NCBI GenBank assembly: GCA_022495005.1
Contig: JAGYXB010001749.1
Coordinates: 930,001-994,000, forward strand
Origin: Rhyacophila brunnea
Taxonomy: Eukaryota > Arthropoda > Insecta > Trichoptera > Rhyacophilidae
DNA: 64,000 nt
Direction of reading: 5' to 3'
Part shown: piece by piece, positions 1 to 10,685 of the stretch
Layout: each line of letters opens with the position of its first letter
Numbering within the stretch: the first letter of the stretch is position 1
Notes under the pieces: generated by a model
The model's database searches: none
Told to the model about the DNA's origin: nothing
What the model saw: the letters and a program-made list of their open reading frames with translations, nothing else
Translations under genes and position numbers: made by a program

Positions 1-118
1 AATTGTGTCAATTCAATAATATGAACAAATGGAAGTTGAATAAAATAATAAAATATTTTTTTCATAAGATAAAGAATTAAAAATTAATTAATTAATTAAT
101 TAAATTTATTATAATATA

Positions 119-290
119 TTAATTAATGGAAGGCCGCTAAATACAATCTACAGAGTGTATACGGTGGAGCTACGGGATGCTGGTTTGACCTGGAACGAAG
201 CAAGAAGACTGGCGAGCGACAGGGATTCTTGGAGGCGCCGCGTGGTGTCCATATGCTCCAGTTAAGGGGCGGATATGGCAAAAGAAGAAG
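119..290 (+). mobile_element. LINE 3' end fragment (non-LTR retrotransposon ORF2 tail)
   Basis: Frame starting near 131 reads the last ~45 residues of a retrotransposon protein, including ELRDAGLTWNEARRL and DRDSWRRRVVSICSS, then TAA at 263-265. The pattern 'A.DR..WR..V...C' before the stop is typical of the C-terminus of RTE-like LINE polyproteins. It is followed by GGCGGATATGGC and an (AAG)n tail, as expected for the 3' end of a LINE copy. A degenerate relative lies at 40424-40513. The fragment is 5' truncated and cannot be active. The clade assignment is inference. Confidence 0.6.
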
Positions 291-388
291 AAGAAGATTA
301 ATTAATCATGCGTTCAAATTGATATTGGAATATTATGCTTGGCAGTCCATTAGCTTTGGATAGATGTAATACAATATTATTTTGTTAC

Positions 389-3300
389 CCAGCTGATCTG
401 CTAGACGAACAATGTGCTGCTGTCATCACCCATCTTTTACTGATGAGTGTCCCGCCACATTCCCACAAAGCGGTGGCTAAATCGCCGTAACCAAGAAGAG
501 CCTGTAAAACAATTTCATGAAGTAAACGTACTTAGTTTATTTTCATTGGTGAAGAAGTGTTCAAAAAATTCATTGCATTGCGTCGGCGGTGTAACAGCAT
601 TGATTGTCCGAATAAAAATAAATATATTCAAACTTAATTAATCTGTCATTTAAAGATTTTTAAGTATCTGGTTAATCAAGACGTATTTAGATTCAAAAAC
701 ATTTTGTCGACTGTCTAACTATATTGGAGCCATTCAAATTTAATAATTTAATAGAAATAATATAAATTTCAAAACCTCAGGAACATACATCTTAGAAAAA
801 TTCTAGAAAAACAGTTGGACCAAGTGAGACTCAAACTCATGTCTTTCACTTTCCGGGTGAGTGCTTTGTCTTCTGAGCTATCGATCTGTCACTCACAATA
901 GTCACAAACCCATTTTTAGATATTTTTTTTTTAAACCAGGTCTGATCCAAACAGGATCATAATATGTGCCTCCACAGAGTAGAGGTTTGTATTAACAGAT
1001 TTTGTTTTTTACGAGAAATGGATGTCAGCCACTTGCTCAACCTATTAGGTCCATACCCTGACTCACACACAAATTGAAAAACAATATGTGTTCGAACCCG
1101 GGACCCACGGTGTGATAGTCCAACGCTAAAGCCGCGCGGCCACTACGGGTTAATTAAAATAATTTTTGTTGTATTTAATTTCATGTCTCGTAATTCCATC
1201 ACTAGATATCACTAGTGTTAAGGCTTAATTACCCCAGCAGATGCAGATCCAACCAGATCCAACGATCCACGCGTTGTGAGCAATCGTCATTACATTAAAA
1301 GCAATTATACACAACAATTCGATCGTGTTGATCCTTGCTTATGATTAATAATTTACATTACATCTAGTGTTACTATTATTAAAAATATAGGTTTACCAAA
1401 CGTTATTTCTTCGTTAGATTGGTGGCTACACTGAACACTTTTAACCCATAGCACCAAATTCAAGTCAAAAATTCATTCAATATCTAAATATATTTCTAAA
1501 ACATAGTACAAAAATGCGAAAGGTAAAAACTTCAAAGCTGATTTTCTCTGTTTGACGTTTTTTAGATTGTGGCAGTTTAGTTGCGGGGGTGCGATATATC
1601 TGTATCGACGTTCCCTCTAATTTTTCTATTGTGTGTGCGGATCATCAACGCATCTGAGCAGTGTCACCCATCACCCGGTGCGGTAAATTTACACCCCCCC
1701 CCCACAAACACACACAAACAATTTTTCATTAAAACTTATATTTTAAGGTATTTATTAATTTCAGTGATGTTATATAATACCTAATAACACTAACAATGAT
1801 AATTTAAGTAAATAAAAAAATAGGAAATAAAGAAAAAAAGTATTCATTGATAAAATTTAATATATCAAATACTATCTAAACTCGCAGAACGTTTTTTTTT
1901 TATATTTATATTAAATCTATATTTAACTATTTCTTTTATTCAACGAATAATTCACAAGATTTAAGAATATATCATTCTGATTATTGAACATATATTATTT
2001 TGAAAAAAACACTTTCTGATAGAGTATATAATAACCAATAGAAAAAATCTTTTTTGAAAAAAGTAAGTCACCCCGACGGGGAATCGAACCCTGTATCTCC
2101 CGAGTATACGCCTCATCCGTCGCATTAAGCCATTATGCTACGGCGTGACATACTAATAGCGAACAAATTTTAACTTATAATTGGTTATTATATACTCTAT
2201 CAGAAAGTGTTTTTTTCAAAATAATATATGTTAAATCTATATATTGTGATTATAATACCTCTAATGTAAACAGTCATGACTTTGAAGCTATTACAAACAT
2301 TCAATGATGACGAGCTTCCCAGTACATGTTAATAAAATAAATTAAGTTTTTCAGAGATGTAGGTACAAAAAAAACTAAAAGGCTAGATATCCAGTAAAAT
2401 TTTCAATTCTCCCATTCCAAACGGCTCAATGACGATATTTCAAAAACCCAGTCAGACAAAATTTTAAGACATTTGGTAACCCTATTTTAAGTTATATTGA
2501 AATTAATATTGATAGACCATCAATTTATTTACCATATGTGGGAATTCATTTATACCAGCGGGCATACCGCCAACCACAAGACTTTCCACATGATGTGCAC
2601 ACAGCTCTTCCCTCTCTCTTGGTCCACCGATAAGAATACTGTTCTTGCATCTGAAAATGGTGTCAGCTAAATCGATGCATTCTGAAAGTTGGAAAATACA
2701 GATATATAGGCCATAAACCCAATATGTCTGACACCAGTGCGTATAATGGTCCACCAATGCACAATACACAGCAAACTTGAGCAAACGGGCAAAAAGGACA
2801 AAAAAAGTCATAGTGGAAACCAACGGTGAATGTGACCATTTTTTTCTATTGAATTTGAATATTTTAGGGTTGCAGCTTTGCAGTTCAATCAATTGGTATT
2901 GAGAGACTACTGCTTAGGTTATATGTAATGAATGATCATGATCCAGCGATGTGATGTCCAGCAATAGATCTGGTAGGGCTTACGAGAAAAGATGACTGAC
3001 TTGAGTAGCCACTCTAGATAGAGACAGATGGAGAGAATTGTTCAAGAAAGTCGTTGAACTTCACAAAGTCATAAATTTTTCAAGACTTCCACAGTTTATT
3101 GTTATTTTTATTGTTTATTGTTTTCGACCGTCACCGTGTGTACTTACTTCTTCCTTCTATAACATTTTTGGTTATTCTCAAGAAATAATGAGGTATATTA
3201 GACAGAAAGACCTGTGCAATGATTCTCAAACATCAAAAGAGAAAGAAGTACACAAAATGACACCCTGAAAACAAAATCTTTCACAATACCATTCATTGAC

Positions 3301-5295
3301 CGATCATTGCATTATATTCGTACAATGGTAATATAACATCTTACAATAATTAATCTGTCAAATGTACGCATCTACTAAATTGACCCCCATTCGGATATTA
3401 GACCGGTACCGGCTTTCGCCAGTCTCATAACCAGAAGTTAGCTTCAATTTAATCAAGAATAGTAGTTATTTTATATATAAACTAGCTCAATGATTGTAAA
3501 CAACATTTTACCTGCTGAATACTAACCTGGCCAAATTCTGGGAAGGCATTCCATAGGTAACAGACTGGAGACCGGCGTACACTCAGTTGGACCCAGCCAG
3601 TTAGGTACCTAAGCTGGGTCGTTCAACTAAAATTCTACAACCTTCACATTTATAATTTAGAATAAATCTGAATATCATACTGCAGTCATCTTTTTCGAAT
3701 AAACAGCATATTCCGCAACAAATTATTGAGTATTGGATCCACCATACGCCGCATCGTCATAATAAACAGACTCAGGGCCCCATCCCACAGACATATTAGA
3801 CAAGAAGTAGAAAAATAGTGAAGCCAAAAGTAATAAGTAATAATTGCTTACTGTCCCAAGCTTTCTGTCCATTCTTTGCAACTTTTAAGGCTTTGTTAGG
3901 TAATGGTGGACATTCTCCATTCCCAGCCCGAGTACTTAAGGTCATGGTAAGAGTTGACGGCGGCAGAGTAGTGGTGCTTGGAATCACTGTGGAAATTGCT
4001 GGAGACACTCCTTGCTCACAACAAACAATGGGTGCCGTTCCAGAAAAAGTGCAAATCTGTTAGAAAAATAAAATAACTGTGAGATAATCGGTAATAGAAC
4101 ATTATATCTATACCTCAGAGCCAGTATGTTGTATATATGATATTGCAGAAAATGAGTTTTGTACCTAGGTACATTACCGAAAGTATCATATTATCTTTCA
4201 GGGCCAATTCACTTTTTGGGTTTAATCATGACAGAAATCCAACATGTTCCTAAAACCCCGGAAGTCCATAGAATGCCTGAAAGTATTCTTTTTGGACATA
4301 AATGATACACCAGCTTTCAGTCACAGATATAATCATTGTACTCCATTGTAACCATCACAGCGAGCACAAATGGTGAGGAAACATTCATTCTGTATTTAAT
4401 ACCTACCAAGTTTTGAAAAACCTCAGAAATCCGTAATAAAGAGGAGTCTTTCACTTTCCAGGTGACAGCTTTTATCCCATTAAGCTGATGATTGATCCAT
4501 CATTCTTGAGAATAACTGCTAATTATTTAAAATGTTTGAAAATCCACCAAGAAATGACTAACAACTTTGTAATTTAAATCAATATGATTTATAGCTGACA
4601 TCAGGAGTATTTCAACATTTTAGTAATGATACTAACTTGCTAACAATAATGATTAACTGATATATTTTATTCAAGAATTTATATGGTATTGGTATTGCAG
4701 CAATTTTAGTAAGATCTTCGCTCTAAATTCAACATACGTCCTTAAAAATCTGCGGCCTGTCAGATAGGTACTGCCATAGTAATATCGTGAGGCATAGAAA
4801 AGGTTAACTGTATTCATATTATTGGGGTTTTACTGTACCTTCTCTGAATTGTTTAAATCTTCAAATATGATTTAATACGTTAATAATAATAATAAATATG
4901 ATTTGAATTCAAAATTAGGCTAGGTCATGTACAGTGTAGCTCTGCCACTACTGCCTTTTCCTGTAAAGTTACTGTAAATTTAAGATATTCACAAACCTGC
5001 GGAGGTTCTCCTTGCTTTAACTTGGCCATAGCCGATGGGCAACTTCCCAATTGAGTGCATATCCCTTGCTCTCCCGTAGAAGTAAAAAGGCATTCGTCAC
5101 CTAGTAAAAACATAACATTAAATTACTGTCATAGCGTTGAGTTATTGATACAAATTTTTGATACACATATAAAAAGATACTGTAATTACAATAATTACCT
5201 TCGAATTGCGCCAAACTTGAAGATATAATTGTCAAAAGAACTATACACTGTCCAATAAATTTAAATACACTCATTCTGAATCTGTTTATAGACAA
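389..5295 (-). CDS. CLIP-domain serine protease, 5' part (5 exons; 3' end outside window)
   Basis: Secreted protease zymogen of the kind used in insect haemolymph cascades (melanisation or Toll activation). Exons with consistent phases are 5295-5199, 5100-4997, 4056-3852, 2681-2533 and 501-389, giving about 222 residues. The start is an ATG at 5295 or, more likely, 5274 (MSVFKF), followed by a signal peptide ending near SSSLAQ. A CLIP domain with six cysteines follows (DEC, GIC, GSC, QIC and a CC pair), then a Thr/Pro/Ser-rich linker. The activation region is ELCAHHVESL|VVGG, and the last exon carries WECGGTLIS and the catalytic His in TAAHC. P1 at the activation site is Leu, which is known for CLIPC-type proteases and not for trypsin-cut ones. 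The catalytic Asp and Ser exons are not in 1-388, so they should lie to the left. Intron 4 is 2 kb and full of SINEs. The family is certain; the subclass and substrate are inference. Confidence 0.88.
775..905 (-). repeat. tRNA-derived SINE, family 2 copy
   Basis: On the minus strand a tRNA-like head has an A-box-like GATAGCTCAGAAGAC and a B-box-like GAGTTTGAGTCTCA. It is followed by a T-rich tail with GATGTATGTTCCTGAGG. The same tail occurs at 14555-14660, 4410-4505 and 44036-44155 behind different heads. It lies in intron 4 of the protease gene. Confidence 0.55.
938..1148 (-). repeat. tRNA-derived SINE, family 1 copy
   Basis: It aligns by eye over its whole length with 9413-9645 and 12567-12770. 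The shared landmarks on the plus strand are GATCATA, GCCTCCACAGAGTAGAGG, ACGAGAAATGGATGTCAGCC and a reversed B box (TTCGAACCCGGGACCC). The polarity is minus, with the tRNA head at the right end. Confidence 0.7.
1987..2232. mobile_element. Inverted-repeat element enclosing a tRNA-like sequence
   Basis: Positions 1987-2038 and 2181-2232 are 52-bp inverted repeats that match at every base as I read them. Between them, on the minus strand (about 2148-2067), lies a tRNA-like sequence. It begins GTCACGCCGTAGCATAATGG, has the B box GGTTCGATTCC, and ends GGGGTGAC, which pairs with the 5' end. The anticodon arm folds poorly (loop GCGTATA, without U33), so I treat it as SINE-like and not as a working tRNA gene. 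TTTTTTCAAAAAAGATTTTT follows the tRNA part, as in the copies at 6750-6856 and 60985-61100. Confidence 0.65.
4410..4505 (-). repeat. Degenerate SINE, family 2
   Basis: AAAAACCTCAGAAATCC, then GTCTTTCACTTTCCAGGTGA, parallel the copy at 775-905 (ACCTCAGGAAC and CTTTCACTTTCCGGGTGA). The copy is strongly decayed. It lies in intron 2 of the protease gene. Confidence 0.4.
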
Positions 5296-6749
5296 TAATT
5301 ATTACATTAAATTATTATTACTGGCGATACTTAAATACACTAAACTTATTCTTTTTGTTAATAGATGTGGACTTATGCACAAAACTAGTTTTTACGTATT
5401 TTTATGTCCAGGTTGGTTCCCTGGAATTTTTACTGTAAATGTTGTTGTTCAATTATTAATTTATTTATTTCCACCACAAAATCTTCTATGAAGCAGATTA
5501 AATAAGCAAATTAAACTGAGAAATGACATCCCCCTGTTATGTAATTATTATTCATGTATAGTCGACAGCGGTCATTAACTCTCAACTGTACACTAAATAA
5601 TTTTATAAATAAGACATTAGTGTAGAGACCTGTTTAAAAATGTCTTGAATTCAAAACATAATAACTGTTGTTCAGTGGCGTACATTCTATATAGGAAACT
5701 TTTCAGTCATACGGTTGATCGATCACCTTTAATTTTAACTTGTAATATTTGTATAAATAAATAAAAACAACCTGTTAATAACTTGTCCACAAATGGATAT
5801 GATGTTTTTTAGCTGTCAATTTTATTTTAATTGTACATATTTATGTTTGGTATTGATGCCTTTAATTATTTTTTATGCACAACGCAACACAATGTTTTTT
5901 AAATCTTAATTCATGTGTTTAATTTTGATTTAAAGTTATGACATACGATAATGTATGTATATATTTTATTTCATTATTTTCATACTGGAACAAATATTCT
6001 ATTAAATTCTTCCTTTTTTGAGTGTTAGTCGTGCTTTTGTATTTTTTAATCATAATGATTATGACCTTAGTAATTATGATTTTTCATTACACTATTTTTT
6101 ATAATGAATAATATAAGAAACTTAAAAAGTCAGCATTCTTTATTAAATATATAGATACCATGTTTCAATAGGGAAACAATTCAATAAACCTTGTTCCAAG
6201 ATATGGCGTTTAAATTTTTTGCAGAAATTCTCATTTTAATTTTAAAGCTTTGATTTTGAAGAAAATGTATGTTTTTTATATTTAGTTTAGTGGAATTCAG
6301 CAACGCATAATGAAATTTCACAATCTAATAAGGAATTAACCCAGAATTTCAGTATATAACTGAATCAATAATTAATCTCAGAAAGGGTTAAGTATTCGAT
6401 TTTATAACACATTAAATAAATTTTTAACTCTTTTTTTTGCCGAATTATAAATAGCAGGCCTTTCTACTTCGAATGGCATTATTATCTTGAAATTTTGAGT
6501 TGTTTCCCTATTGAAATGATATAAATCGATATACACAGTACAAAATATTTTTGTACCAAATCTTGGACCCACAACCGTCGCATTCCATTCGCAACCATTG
6601 CAGTGGTTGTGCATTCAATACTGATTTAGTAAATTTTACATTTCCTACATTCTACGTTATCCACAACTTCGCAATTAACAGTATATCGACCACTGCTATA
6701 TAATATAATAACATACATAATTTGAAAACATCTCATCATGCATATATCC
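5296..6749. other. Intergenic DNA upstream of the protease gene
   Basis: AT-rich sequence without a convincing exon. It should contain the promoter of the protease gene just right of 5295, but I see no clear core-promoter motif. Confidence 0.4.
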
Positions 6750-6856
6750 ACTAAAAAAATATCTTTTTTAGCAAAAAAAAAATAAGACACCTGATAGTAC
6801 TTGAACCTGTAACCGCGCCAGTGTGCTTTTCCAATTAACCTACGGGCATCCTACTC
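6750..6856 (-). repeat. tRNA-derived SINE, family 3 copy
   Basis: The minus strand reads GCCCGTAGGTTAATTGG (A-box region) and CAGGTTCAAGTACTATC (B-box region). A T-run and then GCTAAAAAAGATATTTTT follow, matching the tail seen at 1987-2232 and 60985-61100. Confidence 0.5.
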
Positions 6857-8191
6857 AATTACGACGATTTTAACTAGTAGTTCTTACATGAAATAGTTAT
6901 TACTTGTGTCGTATTTATTATTTGTTGAATAAAAGAAATCCTATATAGGCACGGCACGGTCACTAAGTTATGGGCACAATTAGGTACATAATGCTCCCTT
7001 GTACACAAACGCCTAATCAGCACTGCCAACTTTGCATTTTTGAATAAGCTTATGGCTTGCAAAATACGTATCAATGCATCTAATATCACATCAACCGTTT
7101 AAAATGCAAGAATATTAAACCAGATGTGCATTGAGATCAACATGCTGGCTATAAACAATAAATTAAAATGTAACATAATGTGATATTTAGCACTATACAC
7201 ACTCACCAAATGAAAATGCACTAAAATCCATATAGGTTACCATTAATCAAGAAATATCCACACTGTCTGTCGTGTCAACAATCTGTGCACTCCACTGGTT
7301 ATTATTGCATAATATTAATCAAGTCCACTTAAAAAAATATTAGCACCATACAAAAACAGAGACTTCCAAGTTACCATCACATCAACACAAGATAAACGAG
7401 GTTCTAAAGATTGAACAAATACAAGTTACAAGTACAGACGCAGGAAAAAAACCATTATGACATACACAAATTAATGCAGTTTAGAAATTCACTCTAATTA
7501 CAATTTACAATGCAGATATTTTTTTGTCCCCAACAAGTCTGTTTCTAAACGCCAGATGTTCATCTTATAAATACATATTGTGTGTACTTACACCTACATT
7601 GCAATAAGTGTGATTCTTACAGACGTTTATATCCTTTTCTGGAAAAAGTACCAATTTTTTTGTTCAGATATTGAATGGAACGGTGAATCTTATAGAATTA
7701 TAGATATATCAATGTGAATCCTCAACAACCAATTCACAATAATAAAAAAAGTCAGTTTAACACCTTTACGGTGTGGAGATACCTTTGTGAGTTAGATAGT
7801 ATTCATTATTATTGATTGAACTGAAATTCACACAAGGATGTCCTTTTATCTTCTTCCTGGTGGAGCTTTCTGTGGTTTCCCCAATGAAAAATGTCTGAAG
7901 CATTTCCAGTTTTATATTATGTAACATCAACAAAAATAATTGTTCTTCTACCTCTTTAACGATTGTATGAAAATTAGTAGACTACTAATGCTTTTTTTGC
8001 TTTATTTTAATATGCTTAGGTTTCATCTCTACGAAGATTTTTTTAAATGTCTCGTTGAACATCATAAGAAAGGTGAGAAAATACTTTTAGTATAGTATGT
8101 AATTGTTTATAAAAATATTTGGCATACAACTCGGTATTTTTTTACACCATGATGAGCTTAGCTACAAATTCAACACACCTGATGACTTATC
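6857..8191. other. Intergenic DNA, nothing recognised
   Basis: AT-rich sequence with no exon-like reading frame, tRNA or inverted repeat that I can support. Confidence 0.35.
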
Positions 8192-8330
8192 GCGAGTGGA
8201 GAACTACAAGGTTCTAAGTGTTTGTCCTTGGAGAAACAAAAGTAACAATGAGGCAACTTAGAATACTACTTCATTGTTGGGTTAGTTTTTTCAAGGACGA
8301 ACACTTAGAACCTTGTAGTATTAGGCTCGC
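8192..8330. mobile_element. Short foldback element with ACTACAAGGTTCT ends
   Basis: The left arm (8202-8235, AACTACAAGGTTCTAAGTG) and the right arm (8289-8322, CACTTAGAACCTTGTAGT) are inverted copies about 33 bp long around a short centre. The sequence after the left arm, AAAGTAACAATGAGGCA, also matches the interior of the larger element at 11108-12536. This looks like a short non-autonomous derivative of that family. Confidence 0.6.
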
Positions 8331-9412
8331 GTTATGTTGGTATATTAGCGCCTTTACACGCGCATGGATTTACTTGCAGCAATAGTGTGTATTTTAAGCT
8401 ATCGCGATATAAATTGTTTACACATAAAAGTGCTGAATGTCTCACCAATCTCATTCTTCAAGAGTAAGCGAGATGCGATGTTGTCATTTTATAGTACTGC
8501 TTGACAGGTCGTGAAAATCGGTTAACCTCAAAATGAGTCTGGGCGGTGTATTTGGTTTTTTGCATATATCGAACAAATTCCAACTGTCGTGTGAAAATTC
8601 AGAAGCTTCCAAACTTTTTAATTCATGCATGCAATTTTTGCACAACTTGCATGATAATACATATTTACTTACACATGCATTTTCTTGTTATGGCCGCTAT
8701 AATACCTATTGTCAGTAGTAAATCCATGCATGTGTAAATGGGGTATATCTGTAGTTTAGGAATTTAATGACAGCTTTGTAACCCAAAACTAATATCATAA
8801 TTTCGTAAAAATATAATATGTATTAACATAAGTTTCGTTGTCACATTAATCTAATTTTCAAACTCAAAAATGTGCAACTTGGTAACACCTGCTTATTATT
8901 TATTTTGCTGTAGGTAATTATTGATAATTTTATTCATTTGCCTGAATCAAGTATTTTGTTTTTTTTTTAATTCCCATATTATTTGATAGGTTATCGTGGA
9001 TGTGATTTGAATATTTAATTAATTAATTGAATTCATGTATAAATAAGCATCAAAATTTATATTATGCATAATGAAGATTTGATATCAAGGATGATTTATT
9101 CAAGTTTAGGTAACTTCTCATTGTAAATTCATAATTAATAACCGGTTTCTCTTACCTTTCAAGTATGTAGGTATTTATAGTAGTTAATGAAACTGGCATT
9201 TAGTTAGTAGAACTTCATTATATTTACTCGACAGTAAATTCCACATCTGTCTACCATTAGTTAGTCTTAGGAGCCTGTAAATAAGCATCAAAAATTGCAG
9301 ATTGCCGATACAATTGCCAAAAAAATAGTAAAACTATTGCCCAGTTGCTGGGCAATGTATGACCCGACATCATTAAGTGTCGGGCAAGGATGAATACAAC
9401 CAATCATACATA
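8331..9412. other. Intergenic DNA, nothing recognised
   Basis: AT-rich sequence. A few ATGCAT- and CATGCA-containing words cluster at 8625-8730, but no gene or repeat boundary is supported. Confidence 0.3.
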
Positions 9413-9645
9413 CTCATGTCCGATCCTAATAGGATCATATGGGCCTCCACAGAGTAGAGGTTTTGTATTAACAGATTTTGTTTTTACGAGAAATGGATGT
9501 CAGCCACTTTGCTCAACATATTAGGTCCATACCCTGGACTCACACACAAATTGAAAAACAATATGTGTGCTTGCCAGACCCAGGATTCGAACCTGGGACC
9601 CACGGCGTGACAGCCCAACGCTTAAGCCGCGCCGCCACCGTGGAG
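9413..9645 (-). repeat. tRNA-derived SINE, family 1, best-preserved copy
   Basis: Read on the minus strand it starts with a tRNA-like head (GGCGCGGCTTAAGCGTTGG as A-box region, CCCAGGTTCGAATCCTGG as B box). A unique body follows with ATTTGTGTGTGAGTCC and TGGCTGACATCCATTTCTC. The 3' end is CCTCTACTCTGTGGAGGCC and GATCCTATTAGGATCGG. Other copies are at 938, 12567, 20225 (partial) and 22105, with a doubtful one at 43440. Confidence 0.75.
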
Positions 9646-9777
9646 TACTCCATACCAGAAGTACCACTCATACAGGAGTTAAATGTATTTATTCAGGGTG
9701 TTCCACTCTTCAATTGCTCACATTGTTCCAGATCTAGACGTTTGTGCAGCTTTGACAGTTGGCCTTTTCATATTTGA

Positions 9778-9903
9778 ATCATTATATAGTTTGGCTTCCA
9801 CGTTCCATAGCTCAGGACGTAAATAAACCTCATTAATAAGCTCCCATAACTTGTCGTTTGTCCATTTAGTTATTGTACGTAGTGTGAATTGATGAAACAC
9901 CAC
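9778..9903 (-). pseudogene. MADF-domain N-terminal fragment
   Basis: The minus-strand frame reads DKLWELINEVYLRPELWN, then AKLYNDSNMK. This matches the first part of a MADF (Myb/SANT-like) domain: hydrophobic core, RP.LW and Y.D. The second half of the domain is absent, and the frame soon ends TSRSGTM-stop beside a family 1 SINE. The frame has no ATG at its left limit (GTG/TTG context). It may be an exon cut off by later insertions or the remains of a PIF/Harbinger-type MADF protein. No partner exon was found nearby. Confidence 0.4.
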
Positions 9904-10685
9904 AATAAAATTAATAACGATACAGCAAAAAATTAAAATAATGTATTATCGAATCGGCTGTCACTACGATATTTTTATTATTGCTAAGGATGAGGCAGGT
10001 CAAACAGAGACGCACATATGGAGCAGAGCGAGAAGGAAATAGATTTATCTAGCAATTATTGCTGTATTTTCGATTGCGTTCGATATTCGATATATCGACC
10101 AACCATGCTGCCAGAAACCATGGGCAATAGATGGAAAGTTTCGGAAACGTAGACTACTATTTTTGTGTTTTGGGGAACTATTAACTGCAACACAATTCCT
10201 GTATCATATTGCCGCAAAAAGCCCCTTTACATTAATAATTTGAAGAAATAAAAAACTCTGTACTATATAAATTATGGTTTGTACTATATTTGAAACATCT
10301 AACATAACCTAACCTAACCATTTGATAATATAATATTAAACATATTTGCCTAAATCGCCCTATTATTTGAAGATACATACATGAATATTACTTATTTCAG
10401 ACCATTGAACATATAGTTTAGTCCTCTAAAAAGGTTCATAAGTTTGCATGGATATACACAATATACAGGGGCCAAGCGAGACAAGCCGATGGGACAAGGT
10501 GTGATATAAATACAGTTGATGCTAACAGTGTACAAATTAGTTCCGCCTACTAAGAAAATTGGATTTGCTCATCTACTCTGGTATGGTTACATATTATGTA
10601 CTAGTGTTCACCAAAAAAGTAACAATAAAATGTGACGCAAAAATGACATCGAAGAATTACTTAGGTATGAATTATAAAGTAACTA
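9904..10685. other. Intergenic DNA, nothing recognised
   Basis: No exon-like frame or element boundary is seen between the MADF fragment and the pogo-like element at 10686. Confidence 0.3.

Noticed and set aside
72..126. AATT-rich run as a CRISPR-like or satellite array
   Set aside because: A simple (TTAA)n-type microsatellite, too short and without spacers.
1..388. Remaining exons of the serine protease
   Set aside because: No frame with the catalytic Asp or GDSGGP motif was found on the minus strand; only a LINE tail and AT-rich sequence.
2067..2148. Functional tRNA gene
   Set aside because: The B box and acceptor pairing are good, but the anticodon arm pairs poorly and lacks U33, and the sequence sits in a repeat with SINE-like tail.
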